This document shows positions 35,403 through 43,242 of a DNA stretch of 64,000 nt, piece after piece (position 1 is the first letter of the stretch; every line of letters starts with the position of its first letter). The DNA is from Leptospira stimsonii (lineage in GTDB: Bacteria; Spirochaetota; Leptospiria; Leptospirales; Leptospiraceae). A program made the translations under genes and the position numbers. The notes beneath the pieces are model-generated. The model saw only the letters and a program-made list of their open reading frames with translations. It was not told the DNA's origin and made no database searches. The stretch is taken from assembly GCF_003545875.1 (NCBI RefSeq), contig NZ_QHCS01000001.1, forward strand, positions 248,001-312,000, in the 5' to 3' direction.

Positions 35403-36674
35403 TTATACGAAGATTCCGATTACCCAAGAAATGAACTGTCCGAAAATCGTATCGGTCAGGAATTTCTTTAAGTCGATCGGATTTCTGTTTAGAGTATCGT
35501 AGTACCAAGCTGTGTATTCGCTAACTTGAGCAAGATTTAAGCCATAACGTGCGTTGATGACTTTGATCAGTTCGTTCGCGAATACAGAGTGACCGAACAT
35601 GTTCGGGTGTACTCCGTCTAAACCAAAAACTCCTGGTTGGTTCGGTAACGGCCAACTTGCACGGGCGTAACCTGGACTCCAACCGGAAGGGCTTTGCACG
35701 ATACGTCCGTTTTCTTTGATATCATCAAAGACAACTTTCAGATCAGCAACCGCAAATCCCATCGCCGCTCCTTGTGCTTTGACTTCGTTATTCAACATAG
35801 CCAAAAAGTTGGTGATGGTCGCTACTTCACTCGCATCTAAAACTTGATTCGGATCTGACACGGAGTTTCTGAAGAATGCTTTGAGACCGGTATAATTTGC
35901 TCTTCCTTGAGGATCCTTATATGGTTCCAAGAAAGCGATCGCAGTTACGTTTGGAATTGTGAAAAGAACACCTCCCTTCAAACTTCCAATCGCCGCCAGT
36001 CTTCTCATTACTTCGCGAATATCTCTTTTATAACGAGCCTCATCCAAACAAGCTGTAGTAGTTGAAAGCGCAGTACAAAGAACGTGATTCGCCGCTACAG
36101 TTCCGAAAAGGAAAGACGGTCTGACTTTCTCCATGATCTCAATTTGGGTTCCGGAATCCCGAAGACCGAATTGGTGGAACTTATCAGGTTCTTTACAATC
36201 TTGAACTTGTACCCAACGGTAAGTATACCAGTACCACGTTGCCCAATACCATTCTTTGTCCCACTTAGTTGCGGTGACGTCTTCGCATTTTCCGGAAGTT
36301 CTCAAGACTGATGTATATTCAGCACCCGTAATTCCCGCATGGGTAGGAAGGCTCACAGTAGAACCGTTACCACCGATGATGGAACCTGCGATACAGAAAA
36401 CACCACAATCTCCTTTCAGAACATCTTCCAAATTGATATAAGGTCCTTTCAGAACGTTATACGAAACGGAAGCTCCGGCTTGTTTGCTGACCAGAACCGG
36501 ATAAGCCCAATCCTGAGTCTTTTTCTCTACTGTCGCTCCGAAGAAACCATGACTCAGAGAGTCTCCAATAACCCCAGGCTTCGCAAAAAGTTGAGCCTGA
36601 GTCTGCGCGGATAAAGATCCAACGCCGAATCCGAGCACAAACAGAAGAGTCGCAATCCAATTAGCTTTTTTCAT
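35403..36674 (-). CDS. Secreted SGNH/GDSL-type hydrolase
   Basis: A 423-residue exported protein. The signal peptide is MKKANWIATLLFVLGFGVGS, with a cleavage site near LSA-QTQ. The nucleophile motif GVIGDSLSHGFFG puts the Ser near residue 39, and the C-terminal Asp-His pair is in GLDGVHPNMFGH (about 352-362). The block between contains several Cys (CGVFC and others) and a Trp-rich stretch (EWYWATWYWYTY), unusual for small GDSL esterases and perhaps membrane- or lipid-facing. It probably acts as an esterase or lipase outside the inner membrane. It is preceded by a 96-base structured leader with an overlapping mini-frame. Confidence 0.88.
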   Translation of the reverse strand: MKKANWIATLLFVLGFGVGSLSAQTQAQLFAKPGVIGDSLSHGFFGATVEKKTQDWAYPVLVSKQAGASVSYNVLKGPYINLEDVLKGDCGVFCIAGSIIGGNGSTVSLPTHAGITGAEYTSVLRTSGKCEDVTATKWDKEWYWATWYWYTYRWVQVQDCKEPDKFHQFGLRDSGTQIEIMEKVRPSFLFGTVAANHVLCTALSTTTACLDEARYKRDIREVMRRLAAIGSLKGGVLFTIPNVTAIAFLEPYKDPQGRANYTGLKAFFRNSVSDPNQVLDASEVATITNFLAMLNNEVKAQGAAMGFAVADLKVVFDDIKENGRIVQSPSGWSPGYARASWPLPNQPGVFGLDGVHPNMFGHSVFANELIKVINARYGLNLAQVSEYTAWYYDTLNRNPIDLKKFLTDTIFGQFISWVIGIFV

Positions 36675-36697
36675 CTTTCACTATTCTCCATTTTCAT
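36671..36697 (-). other. Eight-codon leader frame overlapping the SGNH start
   Basis: ATG at 36697 opens MKMENSER and stops at TGA (36671-36673), which overlaps the ATG of the SGNH gene. The arrangement would allow translational coupling. Whether it is translated is unknown. Confidence 0.4.
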
Positions 36698-36770
36698 TTA
36701 TGGCCCTGGAGAACGACTATCCTTTAAGGATCCCATCTCTCGTTCCTCTGCCGGCCTGGGTTTTTTGCCC
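36675..36770 (-). ncRNA. Structured 5' leader of the SGNH gene
   Basis: The leader RNA can fold as stacked nested helices: GGCC (36753-36756) with GGCC (36702-36705), GGAACGA with UCGUUCU (about 36740-36746 with 36710-36716), and AUCC/GGAU at the tip (36719-36731). A separate GGG/CCC hairpin with an A-rich loop precedes them (36758-36670 side, about 36758-36770). It resembles no riboswitch class that I can name. Fold drawn by eye only. Confidence 0.4.
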
Positions 36771-36776
36771 AAAACA

Positions 36777-36806
36777 ATCCTAAGCTTGTAACGAACAGTC
36801 AGTCAA
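36777..36806 (-). promoter_or_regulatory. Promoter of the SGNH hydrolase gene
   Basis: Minus strand TTGACT (36801-36806), 18-base spacer, TAGGAT (36777-36782). Initiation near 36770 would give a leader of about 96 bases. Confidence 0.55.
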
Positions 36807-37065
36807 CTTCAATTAATGGGGAATGACTAACGCAAAAAAAATTTTTCCGATTTCCCATAACGTTCGATATAAAATCTTTGTTTCAAAATTCTCTGTGTAG
36901 AGTATAATATTTCGTTTGATAGAAAATTAAATCGAAGAATTCGAGTTCTTTGTGACTCTAAACTTAGAAAGTAGTTCGGATTTTTTGAGTCAAAGTCTAA
37001 AATTTTAAGAATCCAAAATGAAATAGTATAACGAAGATTTCTTAATTTAATTTGGAAAAAAAAGG

Positions 37066-37091
37066 CGTCATTTTTTTATGAAGGAATGACG
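37066..37091 (+). promoter_or_regulatory. Hairpin masking the ribosome site and start of the OMP gene
   Basis: CGTCATT (37066-37072) pairs perfectly with AATGACG (37085-37091), which contains the ATG at 37086. The stem can extend by a U-run pairing with AAGG (four Us at 37073-37076 with 37081-37084), as in fourU-type RNA thermometers. A three-codon frame (ATG 37078, MKE, stop) overlaps the start. Function is inferred. Confidence 0.5.
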
Positions 37092-38384
37092 TATTTACGC
37101 TCTCTTTCTCTTTTCTCTTTCCTGATTTTGTTGCTTCCGATTCTATCAATCGACTCCGTTCAAATCGAAACGATCGGAGGAAAAAAGTTTAGGAAAGTAA
37201 AAGTGGTAAAAGAATCGGAATCCGAAATACAATTTGAGGACGAGGATGGAATCATCCTAAGGATTCGAAAAGAAAAAGTAAAAAGTATTTCTCCCGATCT
37301 CCCTGAAGGCGCTCCGGAAATTTCTTCGGACGAAAGTCTCCCTTCCCCGAAACCAGTGGAAGAAAAATCTCCGCTCCCGGAACATTCCGTGCAATTGACT
37401 CAATTTCTCTCGAACGATGGAGCCTTTCAAGGAGCCAGTCTTTTCGGAGAGAAACAAGCACGGAGAAATAATATGAAATACACCGACTACTACGAATCAT
37501 ATTATCTCACTTCTTCCGTAAACTTATTGGGACTTCCGCCGCAACTTAGAATCGCGTTCACCGTAATGAATCCGTTAGTCGATCGAACAAACACGGATTC
37601 GGACGGTTTTTTTCAAAATACTTCGGGCGGGAAAGATCAAACCCAAACGATCAATCAATTTATTCAAACGGGACAATTGGGTTTTGATCCGAACGAAACA
37701 AAATTAAGAAAAGAAAAAAACGGTCTGAACGACTATCTTTTCACAACCGCGGCCTATGAACATTTAACCAAACTGGGAGCATTTTCAGTCGGATTTTTAT
37801 TTATCAACGTGGACGACCCGACTTTTCTGATGAGAGGTTATCTCGTCTTTGGTTGGAAACCTCCATTCTTAGATTACCTTAATCCTCAATTGACTGTGAA
37901 TAGTAAAATGTTATCCGAAACCAACGGGGCCTTTCAAGGAACGCATAACGTTCGTCTTACTTTAAGCCATGAATATTTTAAAGGAAGATTAGTTCAAGTC
38001 ACACCAAGCCTCGTTACCGGTTACCAGGACGTAAACGACAATATCGATCGGAAAAAAGGTATTAGCGACGTAAGTCCTAGAATTCAATTCAACTATAGTG
38101 ACTTTTTTATCGCTTTGAATTGGATGTACAGAGCAACACCCTCTCTCGTGGACAATCAACTTTCAACACCGAGTTCCGGGGTGTACCAAGATACGAATGC
38201 GACCGATGGAAAAACGACCGATCCATCTAAAGTGCACGGATATTTAAATCAGGCAACGGTCGACTATATAAGGAGCAATTCTCCAAACGAATACGTTTCA
38301 AGAGAACTCATTCAACACTATCAAAGCCAACACATCGTAAGAGGGATTTACTTTTTCAACATTGGATATTCGATCCGTATCTAA
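37086..38384 (+). CDS. Probable outer-membrane beta-barrel protein
   Basis: A 432-residue exported protein with signal peptide (LRSLSLFSFLILLLPILS). The first 60 mature residues form a small beta-rich module (VQIETIGGKKFRKVKVV). A Pro/Ser-rich linker follows, and from about residue 100 alternating polar/hydrophobic strands rich in Tyr, Phe and Asn run to the end (GYLVFGWKPP, RLTLSHEYF, QVTPSLVTGYQ, FNYSDFFIALNWMYR). The C-terminus FFNIGYSIRI fits a terminal barrel strand. I do not recognise the family. It is divergent from the SGNH gene across a 411-base region that otherwise holds only AT-rich sequence and the elements listed. Confidence 0.75.
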   Translation: MTYLRSLSLFSFLILLLPILSIDSVQIETIGGKKFRKVKVVKESESEIQFEDEDGIILRIRKEKVKSISPDLPEGAPEISSDESLPSPKPVEEKSPLPEHSVQLTQFLSNDGAFQGASLFGEKQARRNNMKYTDYYESYYLTSSVNLLGLPPQLRIAFTVMNPLVDRTNTDSDGFFQNTSGGKDQTQTINQFIQTGQLGFDPNETKLRKEKNGLNDYLFTTAAYEHLTKLGAFSVGFLFINVDDPTFLMRGYLVFGWKPPFLDYLNPQLTVNSKMLSETNGAFQGTHNVRLTLSHEYFKGRLVQVTPSLVTGYQDVNDNIDRKKGISDVSPRIQFNYSDFFIALNWMYRATPSLVDNQLSTPSSGVYQDTNATDGKTTDPSKVHGYLNQATVDYIRSNSPNEYVSRELIQHYQSQHIVRGIYFFNIGYSIRI

Positions 38385-38460
38385 AAATTCAGTTTTGACG
38401 AATTTATACAATTCCTAACTTTCTAAAAATGATACCCTCTCATTAATTTAGGAGGCGATC

Positions 38461-39063
38461 ATGCACAAAGAATCTAGGAGAAAAGTTTACAACCTACCGC
38501 ACAGAGGAATTCGCAACGCATTCACAATTTGGTTATTGGAGGCGGGAAAAACCGATCCGTACGATCCGAACGACATACGGAATTTTATTTCCGTTTCAGA
38601 GGAAGTTTTTAGAATCTTAAAAGTGCACGCTGAGGATGAAGATTCGGTTTCCCTAAGACAATTAGCTTTGGTCGACCCTTCCTTTGCCGCGAAAGATAAA
38701 GAAGAGCACGAAACATTGGAAATGAAACTCGAAGAACTCAGAAAACTGAGCACGAGAATTGCGGAACTCTCAGAAGAGCCCGAAGCAGTATCTCTCAAAC
38801 TTTCAGAATTTTACGAAAACCTAATATCCTTCCAGCTTTCTTATTCCAATCACATGGAGCATGAAGAAGTAATCACGCAAAAGAAAATCTGGGAATCTTT
38901 TTCAGACTCTGAATTGGAAGAACAACAAAAACAGATCATTATTTCCTTGAGTGCGTCCGATTTAGGGCTCTGGATAAAATACATAGCCCCAACTCTACCG
39001 CCCAGAGAACGAATCGGTTTTGAATCGATGACAGGATCTATTCTGAGTTCAAAATCAAATTGA
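38461..39063 (+). CDS. Hemerythrin-like protein
   Basis: A 200-residue, all-helical soluble protein with a strong ribosome site (AGGAGG). Conserved-looking His/Glu sites are spaced as in HHE/hemerythrin domains: LPHRGIRNAF, LKVHAEDED, KEEHETLEMKLE and YSNHMEHEEVI. They would bind a diiron centre for O2, NO or iron sensing or storage. The C-terminal 50 residues (ISLSASDLGLWIKY onward) form an extra helix pair seen in some family members. An AraC regulator follows 45 bases downstream on the same strand, and the two probably share a transcript. Confidence 0.8.
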   Translation: MHKESRRKVYNLPHRGIRNAFTIWLLEAGKTDPYDPNDIRNFISVSEEVFRILKVHAEDEDSVSLRQLALVDPSFAAKDKEEHETLEMKLEELRKLSTRIAELSEEPEAVSLKLSEFYENLISFQLSYSNHMEHEEVITQKKIWESFSDSELEEQQKQIIISLSASDLGLWIKYIAPTLPPRERIGFESMTGSILSSKSN

Positions 39064-39108
39064 ACTTGAAATTCAAACGAAGCAGAGTTCAAATAAATTC
39101 GTTACGTC

Positions 39109-39843
39109 ATGAATCAAAAAGATAGTTCCATTCTATTTCATTGGAATCGGAAGCCGCTTTCCTCTGAGTATGAAGTTCTGCCTGGCGAAAATTGCGTTAT
39201 CGGCATCCAAACTCAGGGAAGCATTTATTTGGTTCAAAATAGAAGAAAGATGAAATTGGATTCCGCAGGGATAACGGGTATCCTTACGAGCTCGAGGACT
39301 TTTTTTTCTAAAGAAGGCGTTGATTCTTTTTTGATTCAGATTCCTCCTTACGAGTTGGCGACTTTTCTCAAAGAACCGTTAAAAGAGATCACTGGCCGAA
39401 GCATTTGTCTGGAAGATTTATTTTCGGAGCGCTCGATTTCCGAATTCAAAGCGGACTGTATCGAAGAAAGAGGAAAAAATCTTCCTTCAGGATGGGCCTG
39501 GTCTCGTTTTTACAAGAACCTAAAAAAGCGAAAAGAATCCAATCCGTATATCGAACACGTTCTTTCAATTATGAACGCCGTCGAGGGAAAAGCTTCGATC
39601 TCTTCACTCTGTAAAGAATTTGGTATTAGTCAAAGTAAAATGGAAAGAGATTTTAAAACTTATATCGGTCTTTCCCCGAAAGAATATTCCGATCTCATTC
39701 GTTTTAGAAAATCAGTTTTAATTAAGGATGATAGCAAGAACTTAACGGATCTTGCATACGTTTCCGGTTACTATGACCAGTCTCACTTCATCCGCGAGTT
39801 TAAAAAAAGAACGGGAAAAACTCCGAAACAATGGTTTAAATAA
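39109..39843 (+). CDS. AraC family transcriptional regulator
   Basis: A 244-residue regulator. The N-terminal half (about 1-140) resembles a cupin-like sensor without clear metal ligands. The C-terminal half has two helix-turn-helix units: ISSLCKEFGISQSKMERDF and LTDLAYVSGYYDQSHFIREF, then the family tail KKRTGKTPKQW. It follows the hemerythrin-like gene, so it may be regulated by the same O2/NO/redox signal or regulate that gene. It ends at the bidirectional terminator at 39845. Confidence 0.93.
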   Translation: MNQKDSSILFHWNRKPLSSEYEVLPGENCVIGIQTQGSIYLVQNRRKMKLDSAGITGILTSSRTFFSKEGVDSFLIQIPPYELATFLKEPLKEITGRSICLEDLFSERSISEFKADCIEERGKNLPSGWAWSRFYKNLKKRKESNPYIEHVLSIMNAVEGKASISSLCKEFGISQSKMERDFKTYIGLSPKEYSDLIRFRKSVLIKDDSKNLTDLAYVSGYYDQSHFIREFKKRTGKTPKQWFK

Positions 39844-39844
39844 A

Positions 39845-39871
39845 AAAGCCGGAGATTGAACTCCGGCTTTT
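39845..39871. terminator. Bidirectional terminator
   Basis: AAAGCCGGAG (39845-39854) pairs perfectly with CTCCGGCTTT (39861-39870) over a 6-base loop, with A-run and T-run flanks. It serves the AraC gene and the convergent repeat-protein gene. Confidence 0.9.
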
Positions 39872-39899
39872 GATAGGGAAATGGGAAACGATCCAAGGA

Positions 39900-40493
39900 T
39901 CATTCCTTTTCTTTTTTCTTCTTTTTAGATTTTTTGTCGGACTTGTCGTCGTCTTTATCTTTCTTCTTCTTGGATTTCTTTTCCTCTTTATCGTCATCGT
40001 CCTTATCTTTTTTCTTGGACTTTTTCTCTTTCTTTACTTCGTCCCCATCGTCTTCTTTATCTTTCTTTTTCTTTTTGGATTTTTTAGAATCATCGTCTTT
40101 ATCAGACTCGTCTTCGTCCTTATCCTTTTTCTTTTTTCGTTTTGACTTTTTGTCTTCTTCGTCCGCGTCATCGTCCTTATCTTTTTTCTTTTTAGATTTC
40201 TTTTCTTTTACGGATGAATCCTCATCTTCGTCCTTGTCTTTGCTTTTTTTAACGGGTTTACGATCTCCGTCACCATTTCCTTTTCCGGGTTTTGCTCTGC
40301 AATAATCGTCAACGGAAACTCCGTCTTGTCTCGTATAACCGCTTACCCAAGTACAATCATCGTTTGCTTTACAGGAAGAGGCAGAGAGCCCCTGACAAGC
40401 GCTGTCCGCGAAAACAGGAGTCGAAACAAAAACACCGAGAGTGAAGGCGATCGCGATCACCAGAACGCGGCGAAAAAACAGATTCATCAGCAT
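39900..40493 (-). CDS. Secreted Cys-motif protein with Lys/Asp repeat tail
   Basis: A 197-residue protein. A signal peptide (RRVLVIAIAFTLGVFVSTPV, cut near VFA-DS) is followed by a small Cys-containing module (CQGLSASSC, DDCTWVSGY, VDDYCRAKPG; about residues 33-69). From about residue 75 to the end it is an irregular repeat of KKSKKKKDKDDD-like blocks, alternating strongly basic and strongly acidic runs. The tail is likely disordered and could bind divalent metal, LPS or nucleic acid. I know no assigned function. Start ATG 40493 has AGGAG just ahead. Repeat number may vary between strains, as the DNA is low complexity. Confidence 0.85.
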   Translation of the reverse strand: MLMNLFFRRVLVIAIAFTLGVFVSTPVFADSACQGLSASSCKANDDCTWVSGYTRQDGVSVDDYCRAKPGKGNGDGDRKPVKKSKDKDEDEDSSVKEKKSKKKKDKDDDADEEDKKSKRKKKKDKDEDESDKDDDSKKSKKKKKDKEDDGDEVKKEKKSKKKDKDDDDKEEKKSKKKKDKDDDKSDKKSKKKKKEKE

Positions 40494-40602
40494 AATATCT
40501 CCTAAGAAATTTCTTTTATAAATTCAAAGAGATACTTTGCTTTATCCTTGTTTTATCAATAAATTTTCGAGTCTAAATTTTTAAATTTAAAGAAAGAGCG
40601 CC

Positions 40603-41826
40603 TTATTTTCTTTCGATCTTCACGATCACTTCAAAGTGTTTGGTTCTTGGAAAAAAATCTACGAGAACAATATTCCTAAGAATGTAAGAATCTTCGCATA
40701 AATCCGCTAAATCCCTTGCTAAAGTAGTATGGTTACAACTGGAATATAAGAATTCTTTCGGTTTCTTTTTTCGGAAGGATTGAACTACTTTTTTCGACAA
40801 ACCCGATCTTGGAGGATTCGCGATCCAACAAGTAGAATTGAGATCTTCCTCCGGAAGCGATTCTTTTTCTAAATCCAAGGATTTAAAATCACGAGGTGAA
40901 AGCTCGTTTTTAGAAAGATTCTTCTTTGCTTGTTTTACGGAATCTTTGGAAAGTTCATACCCGATCCAAGTCTTACTTTTACCATGAAGCGCAACGGAAA
41001 TCAATCCCGATCCACAATATAATTCTAATATACATTCCTGATCTCCCGGGACGAGTTCGTATATTTTTTCCAGCCAGAGAGCAATCAGAAAACGATTGAT
41101 TTGAGAAAAACCGCTCGGTGGAATCTCACAAACGATTTCCTTTGGCAATGGAAGACGAACCGTTTCTCGAAGAACGACCGATTCGCTTTTATAGAATACG
41201 ACCCTTTCTCCCTCTAAACGAAAAGAAAGTGACTTTAATTTTGAAACAGGTTTAGATCCGATTTCTTCATTGTTTAAAAATTCTTGAATCGCAAAATTCA
41301 TTTCGTTCGGAAGATTCTTACAACCTTCTTCGGGAAGAGCAACGATGGAATGTGAAAATTCTTCATAAAAACCGGCGATTCGTTTTGTTCCGGAAAATCC
41401 TAATGGAATCTGCGCCGTGTTCCTATAACCGATCGGATCTCCACTTAAAATTTCAATTTCAGGAATTTGAATATGATTTTTGGAAAAAGAGCGTTCCAAG
41501 GTTTCCTTTAGGAGAAACTTTTTCACTTCCAATTCTTTTTGGTAGGAAATGTGCCGGTACGAACAACCGCCGCATTTTGGAAAAGCGGAACAATCCGAGG
41601 GAATTCTTTCCGATCCCTTGTTTACGATCTCGGATCCGATTCCCCAGGCAAGCGAGCCAGATTTTTTGATAAGAGTTGCAAGGACGGTCTCGCCGGGGAT
41701 TGCATTTTTTAAAAAAAAAGTTCCTTCTTTCGAATTCGCAATCGAATAACCGAGATTCACCCAAGCCCGTGGTTCGAGTGAAATTTTTTTGGGACTACTT
41801 TTATGTCCCTCAGACTCGGTTTTCAT
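40603..41826 (-). CDS. TrmA/RlmD-family RNA uracil-5 methyltransferase
   Basis: A 407-residue class I SAM methyltransferase. The N-terminal part has a TRAM-like domain and an iron-sulfur cluster site (CSAFPKCGGCSYRH). The C-terminal part has LELYCGSGLISVAL (SAM motif I), WIANPPRSGLS and SSCNHTTLARDL with the catalytic Cys. This is the RumA/RlmD type that makes m5U in 23S rRNA, though specificity (23S versus tRNA) is not certain. I use ATG 41826. The frame is open to a GTG at 41910 but the extra residues do not look family-like. Upstream are the two tRNA-Ser genes on the other strand. Confidence 0.9.
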   Translation of the reverse strand: MKTESEGHKSSPKKISLEPRAWVNLGYSIANSKEGTFFLKNAIPGETVLATLIKKSGSLAWGIGSEIVNKGSERIPSDCSAFPKCGGCSYRHISYQKELEVKKFLLKETLERSFSKNHIQIPEIEILSGDPIGYRNTAQIPLGFSGTKRIAGFYEEFSHSIVALPEEGCKNLPNEMNFAIQEFLNNEEIGSKPVSKLKSLSFRLEGERVVFYKSESVVLRETVRLPLPKEIVCEIPPSGFSQINRFLIALWLEKIYELVPGDQECILELYCGSGLISVALHGKSKTWIGYELSKDSVKQAKKNLSKNELSPRDFKSLDLEKESLPEEDLNSTCWIANPPRSGLSKKVVQSFRKKKPKEFLYSSCNHTTLARDLADLCEDSYILRNIVLVDFFPRTKHFEVIVKIERK

Positions 41827-41929
41827 CACGTGCAAACACCTTCCTCCAGGAAAAACAAAGAACCGAGAGCGCAAAGAACAATTCACCTTGACACAGGGGG
41901 GTTTTCTCACGGTAAAGTAATTCTCGTCG

Positions 41930-42013
<84 letters not shown>

Positions 42014-42021
42014 CGACATCC

Positions 42022-42111
<90 letters not shown>

Positions 42112-42156
42112 GTATTTTTGTTTTCATTCTACCCATTAACCGGAATTCTCGCCTCT

Positions 42157-42603
42157 ATGTCCTCTGAGCGGTTCAAAACCCAGGAATTTATTCAGGAAAC
42201 TCTGAGAATTTTAAAAAGTGAAGAATTCCCTGGACTTGTGGGAGCGATCGCCTACGTCCCGTTCTTCGGTTGGTTCTTTGTATGGGTTTTTCGAAAGGTG
42301 CAAGATTTCGCCTCCTTCCATATCGTTCAAGCGATGAAGTTGAACATCGCTTTCATCGCGGTTTATTCGTTCGTTTGGTTCTTAAGAGAATTTCCTATCA
42401 TCAGCTGGTTTTTGTCTTTGATCCGCGTGAACCCGATTGTTACCGATTTTATCAGTTATACTTCCTGGATCGCATTTTTAGGCTACAGTGGACTTGGCGC
42501 CTTTAAAGCGTATCGGGAAGAAAAATATGTTCTGCCTTTTTTTCCGGAGTTAGAGAATGAAATTCAAAGATTATTTAAAAAAATACGAACCGGTTCTCCG
42601 TAA
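42157..42603 (+). CDS. Small membrane protein (DUF4870/Tic20-like)
   Basis: A 148-residue protein from ATG 42157; the frame is open to 42118, beside the tRNA, but that part is not protein-like. Four hydrophobic helices follow a short charged N-terminus (FKTQEFIQETLRIL). The layout, with AIAYVPFFGWFFVWV, then a HIVQAMKLN amphipathic segment, then two more helices, fits the DUF4870-like small membrane protein group. Function is unknown. The gene end overlaps the next gene by 47 bases. Confidence 0.75.
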   Translation: MSSERFKTQEFIQETLRILKSEEFPGLVGAIAYVPFFGWFFVWVFRKVQDFASFHIVQAMKLNIAFIAVYSFVWFLREFPIISWFLSLIRVNPIVTDFISYTSWIAFLGYSGLGAFKAYREEKYVLPFFPELENEIQRLFKKIRTGSP

Positions 42604-42967
42604 TCTTCCGGAAACGACAAACCGATTTTTGAGATCGGAAAGGTTCCTCGTATATTTAGTCTCTTTGCCTTTTTTTGGAACTTGGTTGATAGGATTTACT
42701 TTCTACTGGGAAAATCAAACGGTTCGAAAGTATTCCGGACTTTCCTTTGTGAATTTTCTCTACTTCCTTTTCTTCCTTTTGATCAGCGTTCCCGTATCTT
42801 GGATTCCCGTCGCCGGACCTTGGCTCGGACATTTGGTTCACCTCTCTGGGATTTTGATTTATCTAGGAATCTCTGGATTACTGCTATACAATTATACAAG
42901 CGGAAAAAAGATTGCACTCAGGATTCCTGAAGAACACCTTTCTCGATTGGAATCTTATATCCATTAA
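42557..42967 (+). CDS. Small membrane protein, likely paralogue of its neighbour
   Basis: A 136-residue protein with four hydrophobic helices and the same general plan as the preceding gene: charged N-terminus, a VYLVSLPFFGTWLIGF helix, VRKYSGLSFVNFL, then two helices, then a polar tail. ATG 42557 lies inside the 42157-42603 gene, and the long overlap implies coupled translation. The two proteins may form a hetero-oligomer. No function is known. A tRNA-Arg starts 7 bases after its stop. Confidence 0.75.
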   Translation: MKFKDYLKKYEPVLRNLPETTNRFLRSERFLVYLVSLPFFGTWLIGFTFYWENQTVRKYSGLSFVNFLYFLFFLLISVPVSWIPVAGPWLGHLVHLSGILIYLGISGLLLYNYTSGKKIALRIPEEHLSRLESYIH

Positions 42968-42974
42968 CCGATAT

Positions 42975-43051
<77 letters not shown>

Positions 43052-43080
43052 CTTTTTCCCCATTCAATCAGTCGAAAAGA

Positions 43081-43102
43081 ATTCGGTCGATTCCGACCGA
43101 AT
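43081..43102 (+). terminator. Terminator after tRNA-Arg
   Basis: ATTCGGTC (43081-43088) pairs perfectly with GACCGAAT (43095-43102) over a 6-base loop. An AT-rich tract with Ts follows (CTAATTTTTAAATTTT). Confidence 0.75.
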
Positions 43103-43209
43103 CTAATTTTTAAATTTTATCTTTCGTAAACCGAGACAACCAAAGAATAGATTCTTCAACGGTACCGATTCTCGAAACGATCCCGAATCGCTTTGTTAGC
43201 GAAGCAAGG

Positions 43210-43242
43210 AACTCTATTCTTCGGACTTTGAAGAATAGAGTT
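43210..43242. terminator. Perfect 13-bp stem, probable minus-strand terminator
   Basis: AACTCTATTCTTC (43210-43222) pairs with GAAGAATAGAGTT (43230-43242) over a 7-base loop. It lies at the stop codon of the decayed minus-strand gene. No good T-run follows on either strand, so it may be a stabilising hairpin or a repeat remnant. Confidence 0.55.

Noticed and set aside
36675..36770. A known riboswitch class in the SGNH leader
   Set aside because: I compared the conserved cores of c-di-GMP, TPP, SAM, cobalamin, fluoride and guanidine classes from memory and none fit.
41827..41910. N-terminal extension of the RNA methyltransferase
   Set aside because: GTG start, no likeness to the family N-terminus, and an ATG with purine-rich leader at 41826.
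43210..43242. Insertion-sequence inverted repeat
   Set aside because: Perfect stem but no transposase nearby and no matching copy elsewhere in the window.
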